Assembly (NCBI GenBank): GCA_039105265.1
Contig: JAPFFF010000012.1
Coordinates: forward strand, 2,356,001-2,420,000
Reading direction: 5' to 3'
From: Tritrichomonas musculus
Lineage: Eukaryota; Parabasalia; Tritrichomonadida; Tritrichomonadidae
Length of the DNA stretch: 64,000 nucleotides
The notes under the pieces: model-generated
Database searches by the model: none
What the model was told of the DNA's origin: nothing
What the model saw: the letters and a program-made list of their open reading frames with translations, nothing else
Position numbers and translations under genes: made by a program
Shown here: positions 1-9,952 of the stretch, piece after piece
Layout: every line of letters starts with the position of its first letter
Position numbering within the stretch: the first letter of the stretch is position 1

Positions 1-115
1 GTAGCAATTTAATGGTCAATCCAACTGCTAATTTCATATTGATTGGTGGGTCATTCTTTTCATCAAATGGTATCTTAGCTGAAGATAATACCAAGAATGA
101 AATACATTCATTATA
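1..115 (+). pseudogene. Fibre-like protein, 3' end (part of left Maverick)
   Basis: The frame is open from the window edge to a stop near 115. It reads as the last residues of the fibre-like protein encoded at 17388-19571. Both end with a hydrophobic strand, a segment containing FFTSNGIL or its equivalent, and a final EDNTKNEIHSL-type tail. Only the C-terminus can be seen, so nothing can be said about the rest of this copy. It belongs to the broken left Maverick. Confidence 0.7.
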
Positions 116-117
116 AG

Positions 118-335
118 GAGGTAGGTACGAGATTCTCGGGGCACAGGTACCTGTGCCGTTTCATAGATGGTGAGCTTTGAGGTGGGTGGGTGGGATACTT
201 AAGACGTTTCATAGATGGTGAGCATTGGGGTGAGCCCTGTGCCGTTTCATAGATGGTGGGCATTAGGGTGGGCCCCTGTGCCGTTTCATAGATGGCGGGC
301 ATTGAGGTGGGTGGGTGGGATAACAAGAAAAGAAG
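118..335. repeat. GT-rich minisatellite, about four units
   Basis: Four copies of a unit beginning GTTTCATAGATGG start at 158, 206, 244 and 283 (spacing 48, 38 and 39 bases). Each continues with a G-rich GGTGGGTGGG or GGTGAGCCC tail, and a palindromic GGCACAGGTACCTGTGCC-like stretch precedes the first unit. The units differ slightly, so the array is not freshly expanded. No coding role is seen; an open frame on the minus strand is a by-product of the repeat. Confidence 0.85.
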
Positions 336-337
336 AA

Positions 338-500
338 GAAGAAATTTTTTTTTTTTAATTTTTAATTTTTATTTTTTATTTTTTTTTTTATTTTATTTTA
401 TTTTTATTTTTTTTTATTTTTATTTTTTTTTTTTTTTTTTTTTTTTTTTATTTTTAACTAGTTCGTGTTGACGCGTGGGCTACTTGCCCCGCGGAAACCG
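338..500. repeat. T-rich low-complexity tract plus GC-rich hairpin
   Basis: About 115 bases of almost pure T with scattered A run to about 457. A short GC-rich segment follows, in which CGCGTGGGC (472-480) and GCCCCGCG (486-493) can pair around a five-base loop. ACTAGT occurs on both sides of the hairpin. No gene is seen. Confidence 0.7.
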
Positions 501-501
501 A

Positions 502-774
502 CTAGTATATACTACTCATATGGCTAAATATATTTGCACCTGTCGATGTTATAGCTCCTAATGCTGGATTAAATGCTCTAGCAAATGGAGTGATAGCATG
601 CAATACTCTGCCGATAGCTTTAGGATTATTCATTGCATAGTTTTTAGCTCCAACAAGCCCTTTCTTAGTAGCATTCCATACTCTATGAGCAACATTCTTA
701 GCTCCAATAAGTCCTTGATGGACATCATTCTTAAGTCGATTCCAACCGCTAGTGATGAAATTCTTGAATCCCAT
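502..774 (-). pseudogene. Small hydrophobic virion-type protein (part of left Maverick)
   Basis: This corresponds to the 134-residue protein at 22813-23217 of the complete Maverick: both begin MGFK, followed by SGWNRLK and GLIGAKNVAHRVW. The Gly/Ala-rich, amphipathic character suggests a small membrane-active or core virion component, but this is inference. It lies directly downstream of the ATPase remnant, as in the complete copy. It is part of a broken element. Confidence 0.7.
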
Positions 775-797
775 GTTTTCTTAAAAAATAAATAAGT

Positions 798-1551
798 TTA
801 TTCCTCAAAATGCGATTCATTTGCTGTGATATTGATTATAAATCGATCATGTTGACCTTTATGATTTAAATATTGAGCTGTCGTTGTTTTTGCATCGAGA
901 TTGTTAGGTGTCTGTTGTAACATTGAGGTGAAATCCTCTTTAGAGAAACCACTATATAACCAATAATGTCTGTAGCTAATCGCTTAACATTGAGGTGAAC
1001 AAATCGTAATGTCTGTACGGCTATAATACATGTTAGATTAAAATGCATGGTCTTAGTAAGTAATCGACATAGTTCTGAATTACCATTCTTAAGTAATGGG
1101 GAGCCTGCAGCGTTATCTAGTACGATCAATGTATTGTATGGATATGAGGCCTATCTTCGATTTCCATCAAGGAATGCTTTGAGATGATTCTAGCCATTTC
1201 TTCATTAGTTTCAACCATCTTAGAGAGTACATGTTTGACCATAGCATAGTATTTAAGTTTTCGTCTAAGATGTCGCTTAAGGTATGGTAATAGATTATCC
1301 TCTGCAATGTATTCAATTGGGGTCTTAACATTTTTGGATAACACCTCAGCTGTCTTATCGAGCTTGCCTGATGTTGAGCAGAAAATGATCTTACTCTAAT
1401 ACGGCTTGGCAAATAATCGCTCCATTATCATAATATGTCTCCATATCCAGAATGACTTGCCGGCACCCATTTTGCCGATCAGAAAATATATACCATTGGA
1501 TGAGAATGGATATTCTGGACTAAGTGGTTTTATTAAAGCCATCTCAATATC
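798..1551 (-). pseudogene. Packaging ATPase remnant (part of left Maverick)
   Basis: Remnant of the FtsK/HerA-type packaging ATPase family found at 23246-24097. Recognisable blocks include the HLRRKLKYYAMVKHVLSKMVE helix region, the NGNSELCRLLTKT segment and the NLTCIIAVQTLRFVHLN segment after Walker B. It follows the integrase in the same order as in the complete element. The gene is broken; the region carries several lesions. Confidence 0.85.
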
Positions 1552-2637
1552 TCACTGATTCTTACGTAATGAATCCTCAATTAATTCCTCAACTCGCTTG
1601 ATTTCAGCCATTTGTATCATATTAAATGAATTTCTTAATTCGTTCTCACGCATATATTTAGATTTGATAGTGTCTTTGACTAATGAATTGTCTGGCAATA
1701 AATATGTAATCGAATAAGTGTCATTCTTGGTGTTGTAGGATCGGATATCTTTAACGATACCTCGCTTGCCATCTTTAATAGAGACAGCCAGTGGAACATT
1801 TTTAGCTGACTTAACTAGTTTATAACCTGGTACTGTATCAACAGATCCATCACTAGATCTTATTAAGAATTGGTTCCCATAAGGAGAATCAACAATATAC
1901 GACTCCTTAGATAAATTGGTTCGGTGTTTTCTTAAGGGGCTCTTATCAAGAACAACTCTAACTGTATCACCTGGTTTGAACTTATATGGGTTGTCTTGTT
2001 CCATCTTAGCGATGTACTCTAATTGGTCATCTCTAGTTATTTCATTTGGAGTTTTAAAATTAAGTGATTCAACTAAGGATACTATATCTCGGTCAACTTT
2101 GTTCTGTATATCCCTAATTGTTCTCATAAACCTATTAATAATACCTAACTTATTGTGATCATTATCGGTGGTAGTAGTGTAGATTATGTGATGTTCCCTC
2201 ATAAAATCTAACACAGTGTTTGACAAATAAGCTGTATCTTCATCTGACATAATAGACTTACATTCAGGTTCATCCTTAATGAATTCATTTAATGATCTTA
2301 ATACCTCCTTAGCTCCCTTGCCTGACATTAGATAAGCATACGCCTTACGAGTATTAATATTAATCAACATAAGATAATCTGGTTTGCCAATCCCTGTTGT
2401 CGACTTAGTGTCATCAAAGAATGTATCCATTTGGAATGCATGTGGGATTTTAGAATAAATATGCATGAACTTAGGTGGAGGAATATGTTTTTCATGAATT
2501 ACATGACTGTTTAAGTATTCTGCGGCTTCATCATCAGTAAAGCCATATCTGTTAGCTATTTTCTTGAACCGAGATAATGTATTCGTTGAATATTTAGCAT
2601 AAACATCTGCAATTGTTGCAAACTTAATTCTAGACAT
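1552..2637 (-). CDS. Retroviral-type (rve) integrase of left Maverick
   Basis: A 361-residue frame homologous over its length to the integrase at 24108-25181. The N-terminus (MSRIKFATIADVYAKYSTNT) leads into the catalytic core. FQMDTF (about residues 69-74) and SDEDTAYL carry aspartates expected of the DDE core, and HNKLGIINRFMRTIRD follows. The C-terminal part (FKPGDTVRVVLDKSPL onward) looks like the SH3/chromo-like DNA-binding module of Maverick integrases. The start is preceded by TATAAATG, as in the complete copy. In the family, this enzyme inserts the element with 5-6 bp duplications. Confidence 0.9.
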   Translation of the reverse strand: MSRIKFATIADVYAKYSTNTLSRFKKIANRYGFTDDEAAEYLNSHVIHEKHIPPPKFMHIYSKIPHAFQMDTFFDDTKSTTGIGKPDYLMLININTRKAYAYLMSGKGAKEVLRSLNEFIKDEPECKSIMSDEDTAYLSNTVLDFMREHHIIYTTTTDNDHNKLGIINRFMRTIRDIQNKVDRDIVSLVESLNFKTPNEITRDDQLEYIAKMEQDNPYKFKPGDTVRVVLDKSPLRKHRTNLSKESYIVDSPYGNQFLIRSSDGSVDTVPGYKLVKSAKNVPLAVSIKDGKRGIVKDIRSYNTKNDTYSITYLLPDNSLVKDTIKSKYMRENELRNSFNMIQMAEIKRVEELIEDSLRKNQ

Positions 2638-2656
2638 TTATAATGGATTAGAGTTT

Positions 2657-4069
2657 TCAGCTGTAGAGTAACTTACGATTTTGAAGAAATACGACATCCA
2701 TGGTAAGAACAACGTCGTCATTAAAACTAATTGGAATGTTGATATCATCGTTATCGTAACATTCTATCCAAAATGAGTTACCATTATCATTAATCTTATA
2801 GTACTTAATGTTTTCAAATGTCTCATTAGTTTTACCTATAATGTTATGATTGGATTGACTTGCAAATGATGCAGTAACTCGGCAGTCTAAATCAGTTCTA
2901 ATATTATGGAAATATAAATTCCTATGATACTTACATACATACTCTGTAGGATTATTAGGACCAATGTTCAAGAAATTTCTGGTGTCTACATCAAAGACAA
3001 AACACTTATCCTCAAATGATATGTCATTAGAAATAAGTAAATATGGATAACCATATTCAGGTTTTCTATAAGAATTATTCCATTTATAAAGGTTATTGTA
3101 TGAATCATTTGGTGGAGTAATCATATAATCACTGTAATAATTATTATCATTTTTCTCGAACACTAATTGTTTCATTCGTTTATAACTATAGTTTAGGACA
3201 TCAACATCTCCATCAATAACGTAAAATGGTATATTATAACCAATTAAGCTTTCACATTGTGTTAACATAAGATCGTAATCATCACGAATGCTATTAAGTT
3301 GACTCAACTTAGATATCAATTCTGCAGTATCATATTTATCTATAATAACACTACGCAAATAGTTATATATATTTGTTTTCTTTATGCATTCAATCAATTT
3401 ATCATGAATATCATTCCATGTATCATCTTCATCAATCGTTATATTAATGGGAATACGAAACACTGTAATATTAGTTGGCTGCATATTTGATAACTGAATC
3501 TCTATAATATTCTCTATCCCATCACTGTTGTTCAATTCATTGTTAATGTCTTCGATTTCTTTACGAGTCAACGCATATCGCATAAACAAATACAGTTCAT
3601 TATATTTCAATACATTTTTCATAACAGTAATACTCTGCTCATGTTTCAGAGTATAATAGTACTTACCAAACAATCTTCGAGACTCTTCATTGACTTGACT
3701 CTTTAACTCTTTATTATCTGAACCATTAATATAAATCCAAAATACATCAGGTAGGTCATCTAATAAGTTATCTAATAATTGAATTAAGTACTCTACAGTA
3801 CTGTCTTTGAAGCCTACATCGAATTTATCTTTGTCGTATTTCCTAACGTATAGTATGAATTTCAGAGTTTTATGTTTTCGTTTTAAATGAATATTTCGAA
3901 TGCCAATTATTTTTTCGTTCACATTAGATGTATTCCATTCAGGTGGATATTTAAAATGGATCCTATTAGAATGAATATCATCCACAACTCCATCAATTGA
4001 TGAATTAAATGTTGTCTCTAATGGTAAATGAACCTGTTCATCTTGTTGTACATCTCGTCGGTAACTCAT
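2657..4069 (-). CDS. Large structural candidate of left Maverick (470 aa)
   Basis: Homologous to the 442-residue protein at 25192-26520. Both begin MSYRRD, have a strand-rich segment FKYPxEW...GEKIIGxR near residues 35-60, a variable middle, and share the C-terminal pattern FWIExYDxxxIxIPxxxNDxVV...FLQNRKLLYS. The strand-rich ends would suit a minor capsid or penton-type protein, but I do not recognise a family; that role is inference from position and composition. It starts with TTTAAATG preceded by TATTTTTG, the common start arrangement of these elements. Confidence 0.7.
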   Translation of the reverse strand: MSYRRDVQQDEQVHLPLETTFNSSIDGVVDDIHSNRIHFKYPPEWNTSNVNEKIIGIRNIHLKRKHKTLKFILYVRKYDKDKFDVGFKDSTVEYLIQLLDNLLDDLPDVFWIYINGSDNKELKSQVNEESRRLFGKYYYTLKHEQSITVMKNVLKYNELYLFMRYALTRKEIEDINNELNNSDGIENIIEIQLSNMQPTNITVFRIPINITIDEDDTWNDIHDKLIECIKKTNIYNYLRSVIIDKYDTAELISKLSQLNSIRDDYDLMLTQCESLIGYNIPFYVIDGDVDVLNYSYKRMKQLVFEKNDNNYYSDYMITPPNDSYNNLYKWNNSYRKPEYGYPYLLISNDISFEDKCFVFDVDTRNFLNIGPNNPTEYVCKYHRNLYFHNIRTDLDCRVTASFASQSNHNIIGKTNETFENIKYYKINDNGNSFWIECYDNDDINIPISFNDDVVLTMDVVFLQNRKLLYS

Positions 4070-4172
4070 TTAAATCAAAAATAAATATCTGAAAACATTG
4101 GGCTATGACTTAAATGTAAACATTGGACTATGACTTAAATGTAAACATTTGGATACAAAAATAATCATTCAT

Positions 4173-4520
4173 TTATTCTTCATCATCAGCTAACTCATCG
4201 GAATCATCAATGGAATAATCATAGCTAGCTCTATTAGCTAACATAGCCCTTACTACTGAGGTGATGATATATACCTTACAGCGTGGATAATCTAAATCTG
4301 ACTCATCGAAATCATATTTTCTCTGTAAATAATCTTCATCAACCTCACAATCCCAATACTCATCATCTTGGCTGACATAGTCGTAGACTAGATCGTAGAT
4401 ATCAACAATTTCACCAATCCAGTCACTATGAGCTAGCACATATTTGCTAACACATTGGACATATTCATCGAATCCATCGAAATCATCTTCAAATTGGGGG
4501 TAAAGAATTTCTGTAGACAT
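4173..4520 (-). CDS. Acidic 115-aa protein of left Maverick
   Basis: Small, strongly acidic frame, rich in Asp, Glu and Tyr, with an acidic tail DDSDELADDEE. No known domain is recognised. It lies between the large structural candidate and the TIR-type gene and is transcribed in the same direction. Acidic proteins of this kind can be DNA mimics or assembly factors, but nothing in the sequence decides this. Confidence 0.5.
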   Translation of the reverse strand: MSTEILYPQFEDDFDGFDEYVQCVSKYVLAHSDWIGEIVDIYDLVYDYVSQDDEYWDCEVDEDYLQRKYDFDESDLDYPRCKVYIITSVVRAMLANRASYDYSIDDSDELADDEE

Positions 4521-4637
4521 ATTATATTTATGAATGGGAAATAAAAAATTAAATTAAAAATTGTTTGGGCTAATTTAGGTGGAAACCTCTGAGGTGGTCC
4601 AGAACATAGGATAAATGGATGTTAACAAAAATAATAA

Positions 4638-4979
4638 TCATTTCATTTTAGGTAATTCGATCTTATTCATATTCTTTATTCTGCCTAGTAATCTATCACT
4701 AACATATAAACTATATCGCTTATTATTATCGTCGATTAAACAATAAACATGTGTATCATCATTTCTCTCTCGATATCGCAATGGATCGCTGCCTATTTGA
4801 TATACAATTCGATAACTTGGACTAAAGAAATATAGTCGTTTACTAAATATGTGGGCTCCATTGCAACTAGACCAAATTCGCTTTATATCACTAGGATATT
4901 TATCCCAATTATAACGATTCCATGTATCTGGCTTTATTTCGAAATCATCAGCGTAGTCAAAATGCTTATCAATAGACAT
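4638..4979 (-). CDS. TIR-type gene homologue (113 aa) of left Maverick
   Basis: Homologue of the 109-residue protein encoded inside both TIRs of the complete Maverick. Shared features are ADDF near the start, DIKRI/DVKRI, KRxxFFSPSxRxVY in the middle, and YVSDR...NMxKIELxKxK at the end. Conservation of the same gene at the end of a different subfamily argues that it is a real gene with a role near the terminus. The role is unknown. Confidence 0.7.
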   Translation of the reverse strand: MSIDKHFDYADDFEIKPDTWNRYNWDKYPSDIKRIWSSCNGAHIFSKRLYFFSPSYRIVYQIGSDPLRYRERNDDTHVYCLIDDNNKRYSLYVSDRLLGRIKNMNKIELPKMK

Positions 4980-4989
4980 ATTCTTATTT

Positions 4990-5154
4990 GCATACCCGAT
5001 AAAATCTTAAATTAATTATAAAATAGCTGTTGTTCCCAAACTTTGGCTCTCAAGGACCTGTTGGGAGCTATCGATGGCTGTGGAGAGCATGTTGGGACAT
5101 AGTTAAGGGGGGGCAGAGCTGTGTTACAGCGGCGCCACCCTTAACGTTTTTACT
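4990..5154. repeat. Right terminal region of left Maverick
   Basis: GC-richer end segment beyond the last gene. The outer part contains TTAAGGGG and CCCTTAA around GCGGCGCC, an imperfect terminal hairpin. The reverse strand begins AGTAAAAACGTTAAGGG. The complete Maverick has the comparable arrangement AGTAGAAAGAGTAAGGAGGG followed by CCACCCGTCCTTAC. The exact boundary is inferred from this comparison. Confidence 0.6.
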
Positions 5155-5217
5155 GATATTCATAGAAAAGTTATATATTATAAATACATGTTTTTTTATA
5201 GCGCTTTGAAATTATAC

Positions 5218-5292
5218 TATAAATGGGACAATCGTTTTTTTCTACGCCACTTTTTGAATGGTTTTTCTATCCATGAATAGCTATTCATGGAA
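5218..5292. repeat. Dispersed repeat with perfect palindrome
   Basis: TTTTTCTACGCCACTTTTTGAA is shared almost exactly with the reverse strand of 28284-28318. It is followed by the 20-base perfect palindrome CCATGAATAGCTATTCATGG (5272-5291). A similar block, GCACTTTTGTG...ATGAGTAGCTACTCA, lies on the reverse strand near 63844-63885. This looks like the end of a small transposon family, but complete borders could not be fixed. Confidence 0.5.
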
Positions 5293-5614
5293 AGTAAAAA
5301 ACCGCCATCTTAATGTGAAATTTAACTTACTCTGTTAAGAAAAATTAAATTATTTCAATTTTAAAATAATCCTTTGAAATATTACTCCATTTTCATTGAA
5401 ATATTTTCTTTCAAAAGAAACAACTTTTGTTAATGATATTCAAAATTGAGAATTTAATTTCTCTAACAAAAGTTCTCCATAGCCATTTAGTCATAGAAAT
5501 ATTATTTATATTAATATCTCGAAATCAAACGTATAAAACATTATATACTTTCTATTATAGCATAAATATAAAATATTTAAAATAATATTTTATTATCTAT
5601 CTAATTTCTAGGCT

Positions 5615-6450
5615 AGATCTCTTCATGAATACCTCTGCAAATAGTTATAATTTTAAGAGAAAATAATTTAATTTTTTGTTGCTGCTGATTTATTTATATA
5701 ATATTTTAATATATTTTATTTATATTATCTTATTTATTTTTTATGTAATGTTTTATATTAGATTTATATATATATAATATGGATTATTTTATTGAATATT
5801 AAGATAAATTCATAATTATAATTTGAATAAAGATTTATTATTGAAATGGCGATCATTTTTTTGAATACATGATTAGTTTATATATTGAATGAAATAAAAT
5901 AAATTTTGAATTAATATATTTTAAATTAATCAATTAAAATATCTTGATTAATCATTTTATTTTTACAATAAAAAATAAAATACAATAATAATCAAAATAC
6001 AATAAATATGTTTAGTGATATATATACTTGAATACTTTCTTATTTCTTGAAATACATATTTTTAAACTCTTTATATGACATTTTACACCATTAAAATAAG
6101 CCATTAAAATAAAAACCATTTTTTCTCAAAATTAAGCGTATAAATATCTTAAGCACCAACATATACATTAATACATATAATAAAATATCATATGGAAAAG
6201 TATTATATAAAATTCTAGGCTGAAAAAAAAGATATGATAAGTTTATATATGAAAAAAAATTTAATTTCTTTTTATTTCTGTTTATAAATCTAATTTAATT
6301 TGAAAAATCTAATAATTTAATTAATCTTATGTGTATTAATGTAAATATATTTGGAATTTTCAAAAATCATAAAGATTGAATGAAATATTAAAGATATATC
6401 AGATTATAATTTTTATAAAATAAACAAGAGGTATTCATGTAGAGAAATTG
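5615..6450. repeat. Possible small element bounded by inverted CATGAATACCTCT
   Basis: CATGAATACCTCT occurs at about 5624 and in inverted orientation at about 6428, with some extra matching bases outside. Two further direct copies lie at about 7708 and 7855. The inverted pair could be termini of a MITE-like element of roughly 0.8 kb. No target duplication was convincingly seen, so the call is weak. Confidence 0.25.
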
Positions 6451-7850
6451 ACGAAATTTTGTAATATTGATCATATTTTCTTTATTTTGTAACTAAGAAT
6501 GAACTTTAATGGATAAGAATTTTATACTCCTATTTTTGAGATATTTCTATTTTTATTTTTCTGAATAAGAATCGTTTTATAATTGAGAGGCTATATAATT
6601 TTTTTTATATAAAAATTGATGAAATATAAATATATATATAATTTTGTTTTATTAATTATTATAGTATATATATATATTGATAACTTATTAATACTTATAT
6701 GTTTAAAAAATATTTATTTTCTAGAGATACACTTGTTTATATTTTTTTTATTTTTTATAAATTTTTAACTTTTTAAGTTATTATATTTTTTATATTGAAA
6801 TAATAAACATTTTTTATCCTAGTAGTATTGTTATTAAAACATTATTTTATTTTATATATATAATATATATTAAATTTTATATACTATTTAAATTTTATAT
6901 TTAAGTTTTACATGATATATTAAATAGATAAATTAACAAAAAAAAATGAAAAATTCAATTAAACGATGATTTTTAATTGAATTTCTAAAAAAATATGTTG
7001 CTTTTTATTGTGATTATTTTTTGGTTTTCAATATATTAAATATTAAAGTTATTTTTATAATATAGTAATTAATAATTTTACTTTATAAAAAATATTTTTA
7101 ATAATATTTTTAAGAAGATGAGGAAATTTATATTTTTCAAGAATCACTTCACTATTAACTTCACTTCACCGAAAACAATCATCTCACGTCACAAAAAAAT
7201 AATAACGTACCAAAATACGATGAAAAATAATTCAAAATAATGCAAAATATAAAATTACATTTTTCTTTAAAATGAGAGTATAGAGTAACTTATTTACATA
7301 ATAAAATTTATTTAAATATTTATTATTATTATATTGTACAATTAGTATATAATTATTTCGTAAATCAATTGAGAAATAAGTCATTTTCTTAATTTTTTAT
7401 TGTAAATTTGCATTTAAATTTATATATGGCTAATAAATTGGATATATAACAGATAATATATTATATAAATCAAATATAAAATATTATTATTGATTTATAA
7501 TTCATAAATATTTTATTTGACTCGAGATATAGATGAAACATTATTTTTTAAATTGTTTTTAAATTCTCAACATCCATTAAAACCAATTATGGCAAATGTT
7601 AGTATTGGATATATAGAAGTAAATAATCTTAATATTTTTTCATAAGATAAAATATTCATTCAATTAAAGTAAAAATAAAAAAATCAAATAACGAGTTTTC
7701 ACTTCACATGAATACCTCTAATAAACTGTGTAAGACATTCTTAAAATGATTATATCGAGCAGCCAATTAAAAATTATTGATTTGAATGCATATAACTTAA
7801 TATTGATGGAAATAATGAGATTAGAAAAATTCAAAAAGACGTTAAGTCAC

Positions 7851-8000
7851 TTAACATGAATACCTCTCTATTTGCTTTTTTTGATATAATTTTTTTTTAT
7901 TTTTACATAGTTTTTCAGGAATATACGCTCCAGTGATCACCACGGGGCTGCACGAAGCCGAATCAGGCTCCTTGAATTGCTGGATGAATCGAGAAGCCAT
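7851..8000 (-). pseudogene. Orphan coding-like patch in AT desert (49 codons)
   Basis: On the minus strand an ATG at 8000 opens a frame beginning MASRFIQQFKEPDSASC. The first 31 or so codons are distinctly GC-richer than the surrounding desert and use C/G third positions; after about 7908 composition falls back to A-runs and the frame ends at 7851. The start context TTCAAATGG is acceptable for trichomonads. The family is not recognised. It may be the 5' piece of a captured or decayed host gene; no GTATGT-type 5' splice site is visible where the patch ends. Confidence 0.3.
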
Positions 8001-9173
8001 TTGAACTAAATATTTATGCATTATTTAGCCAAAATTGAATAAAAAATGTAAACTCAATAAAATAATGTTCATCTCTTACACAATTCTATGAAAAAGTGAA
8101 TAAATTGAATAAATTTTCTCAAAAAAATTGAAAAAATATTATCAATTATTTTTCAGAAGAAATTTTATGGATTTTTAATTTCAGTGAATCTTATTATTTT
8201 GAATAAATTCTTTCAAATATTTGAAAATATTATATCAGATCTTGCTTTATTATTCAAACATGTTTATCTTCATATATTTATTGAATTTCAAAAAATTAAA
8301 TATATATTTTTGAAACTTGATTTTTTTTAAAGTGGAGAATTACAAAAAACATTATATTTTCGATAAAAAATATTTTTTAAAAAATCAAGTTTCTTCTTTT
8401 TTTAGTATTTGAGTTTATTTTGTTAGTAATATTTTTCTAAAAAAAATAAGTTTTACAAATTTAATAATCCAATGAGGCAAACGATTTTTGTTTCTTTAGA
8501 AAAATAAATTTTCCTATTAATCCAACCAATACAGATTAATGATTTTTATGAACTATAGGCCAAAAAATTACAGGTTGGAAGTTATATTAGTTAGTTGAGG
8601 TGGCATATGATAAAAAAAATTGGGGAAAAAAAGAAAATAGATTTCCCGTTCTTGAATAATTCAATGAATTCAATTATATAAAGTTTATAATTTATTTGAT
8701 ATATATTTTTAAAAATCATTTTGTTAAAGCAGAATATTGATCATTCCGAAATTAAAATGATATGTTTAAAAAATTAATGACCAATCATAAATATATTCAA
8801 AATAAACACAATATTTATTGTAAATTACATTCTTTGGTATTTTAAGTAAATAAGAATAAGAATAAGATCATTATGAGCTGAAATTATTTGAATTTTCATT
8901 CAATACTGAATTAAATAAATAAAATCGGATTTCATATAAAAAACTTGGAAAAACTATTTTTTCTAAATCACAAACATTTATTGAAAAAAATAGTTTTTTT
9001 TGAAAAACAAATTTTTCTGAAAAAAATTTTTTTTTGAATAAAAACAATTACCTATCGAATTTTTGATTATTTAGAAAAACTCACGTTGAACAAAAAGGAA
9101 GAGTTATTTCATACAGTTTTATTTTTCTTTATTTAACAAGTTTGAATATAAAAAACTTATTTTCTTTGGAATA

Positions 9174-9178
9174 ACTTA
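9174..9178. repeat. Target-site duplication ACTTA (left)
   Basis: ACTTA abuts the left TIR and is repeated exactly at 27077-27081 next to the right TIR. A 5-bp duplication fits Maverick-type integrase. Confidence 0.9.
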
Positions 9179-9352
9179 AGTAGAAAGAGTAAGGAGGGTT
9201 TCGCACTACGTGCTCCACCCGTCCTTACGAGCATTGCACGTCGACTTTCCACGTTAGCGACAACACTGTTGATGGTCCAAAACTATGTCTCCGCTGATCA
9301 CTTGTAAACGATAGCCAAACTCTTATCGAACTAACTTTTTAGTTAACTACAA

Positions 9353-9682
9353 GTGACTACTAACTACTACATTCACGCTGATGACTTCGCCTGTGATGAT
9401 GTTCCTGACTATATCATGCCAGCTGATGTCAAACGAATCATCTCTCATAATCGTCATACATTCCATAAACGAGTCTTCTTCTTCAGTCCGAGTGAGAGAC
9501 AAGTCTATCGTTACAGTCCTAGCATGAGAACCATCGAATTAGTGAAGGGTAGTAAAATTGGTAATTCGTTGAAGTTCAATCTAGTAACGGATGAGAGTAG
9601 ACATGATACTCTCTTTGTTAGTGATCGAATGATAGCTTATACATCGAATATGAGTAAGATCGAATTGATAAAGAGTAAATGA
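9353..9682 (+). CDS. TIR-embedded 109-aa protein, left copy
   Basis: Encoded entirely within the TIR, so the element carries two copies facing inward (mate at 26573-26902, one residue different: Phe versus Tyr before VSDRM). Features are an ADDF motif near residue 10, DVKRIISHNR, KRVFFFSPSERQVYRYSPS in the middle and YTSNMSKIELIKSK at the end. No family is recognised. A homologue sits at the matching end of the left Maverick (4638-4979). Position at the very ends suggests early expression or a role in end biology, but that is inference. Confidence 0.8.
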   Translation: MTTNYYIHADDFACDDVPDYIMPADVKRIISHNRHTFHKRVFFFSPSERQVYRYSPSMRTIELVKGSKIGNSLKFNLVTDESRHDTLFVSDRMIAYTSNMSKIELIKSK

Positions 9683-9713
9683 TGAATTCGCTGACGATGA
9701 AGAGTAAGTGATG

Positions 9714-9736
9714 TTTATTTTTGGTTTCACTTAAAT
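9714..9736 (+). promoter_or_regulatory. TIR promoter-like element
   Basis: TTTATTTTTGGTTTCACTTAAATG combines a T-run box with a TCACTT sequence that fits the trichomonad initiator TCA(+1)Y(T/A), a few bases before the ATG. Being in the TIR, the same element also drives the inward gene at the other end (26520, minus strand). Confidence 0.55.
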
Positions 9737-9920
9737 GAGTGTCAAATCCATAGACGTTGATGGTCGTAAAATCGATTACTCAGAACCGACTCAAGATGAA
9801 ATCGATAGAATACTATACGATGATATTCATATACGTGTCATCGTGAATGTCAATTCGATGGATGATTCCATTAATGTCGATACTAACGTTATTATTGATG
9901 TGGATGATAATTATTGTTAG
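9735..9920 (+). CDS. Small acidic 61-aa protein
   Basis: Short frame beginning MSVKSIDVDGRK, rich in Asp and Ile/Val, with no recognised domain. Its promoter-like sequence and first two codons lie inside the left TIR and are shared with the unrelated gene at the right end. It lies 32 bases before the PolB gene, which has its own start context. Its size makes it less secure than its neighbours. Confidence 0.5.
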   Translation: MSVKSIDVDGRKIDYSEPTQDEIDRILYDDIHIRVIVNVNSMDDSINVDTNVIIDVDDNYC

Positions 9921-9952
9921 ACTATGAAAATTATTTTTTTAATTTATCGTAA

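Larger units (their letters stand above)
1..5154. mobile_element. Maverick/Polinton, partial older copy (right-hand part)
   Basis: Remnant of a Maverick whose left part lies outside the window. Its parts occur in the same order and orientation as in the complete copy at 9179-27076: fibre-like gene end (+), then on the minus strand a small hydrophobic protein, packaging ATPase, rve integrase, a large structural candidate and the TIR-type gene. Protein similarity is clear, but the DNA differs throughout, so this is another subfamily. The right end is placed at 5154, where the reverse-strand terminus begins AGTAAAAACG, comparable with AGTAGAAAG of the complete element. It is broken, with at least a handful of lesions, and looks clearly older than the complete copy. 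Its target duplication cannot be tested because the left end is not in the window. Confidence 0.9.
5155..9173. other. AT-rich intergenic desert
   Basis: Four kilobases of very AT-rich sequence with no believable long reading frame on either strand. It holds dispersed short repeats (5218-5292; four copies of CATGAATACCTCT at about 5624, 6428, 7708 and 7855; a block at 8057-8088 repeated inverted at about 28214-28245) and a GC-richer coding-like patch near 7910-8000. It separates the old Maverick from the complete one. Confidence 0.8.
9179..9740. repeat. Left TIR of the Maverick
   Basis: 562 bp, starting AGTAGAAAGAG and ending just after the first two codons of the next gene. Near the tip, AAGGAGGGT and ACCCGTCCTT form an imperfect terminal hairpin. 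It contains a complete 109-codon gene (9353-9682) and, at its inner edge, a promoter-like TATTTTTGGTTTCACTTAAATG. Its inverted mate is 26515-27076. Confidence 0.95.

Noticed and set aside
111-326. 71-codon minus-strand frame with repeated SPSMKR/IYETAQG
   Set aside because: It is a translation of the G-rich minisatellite units, without a start signal or non-repeat sequence.
1916-2158. Plus-strand frame opposite the left integrase
   Set aside because: Antisense shadow of a well-supported integrase frame.
9179-9740. Long terminal repeats of a retroelement
   Set aside because: The repeats are inverted, not direct, and the element has PolB, ATPase and capsid-type genes, no reverse transcriptase.
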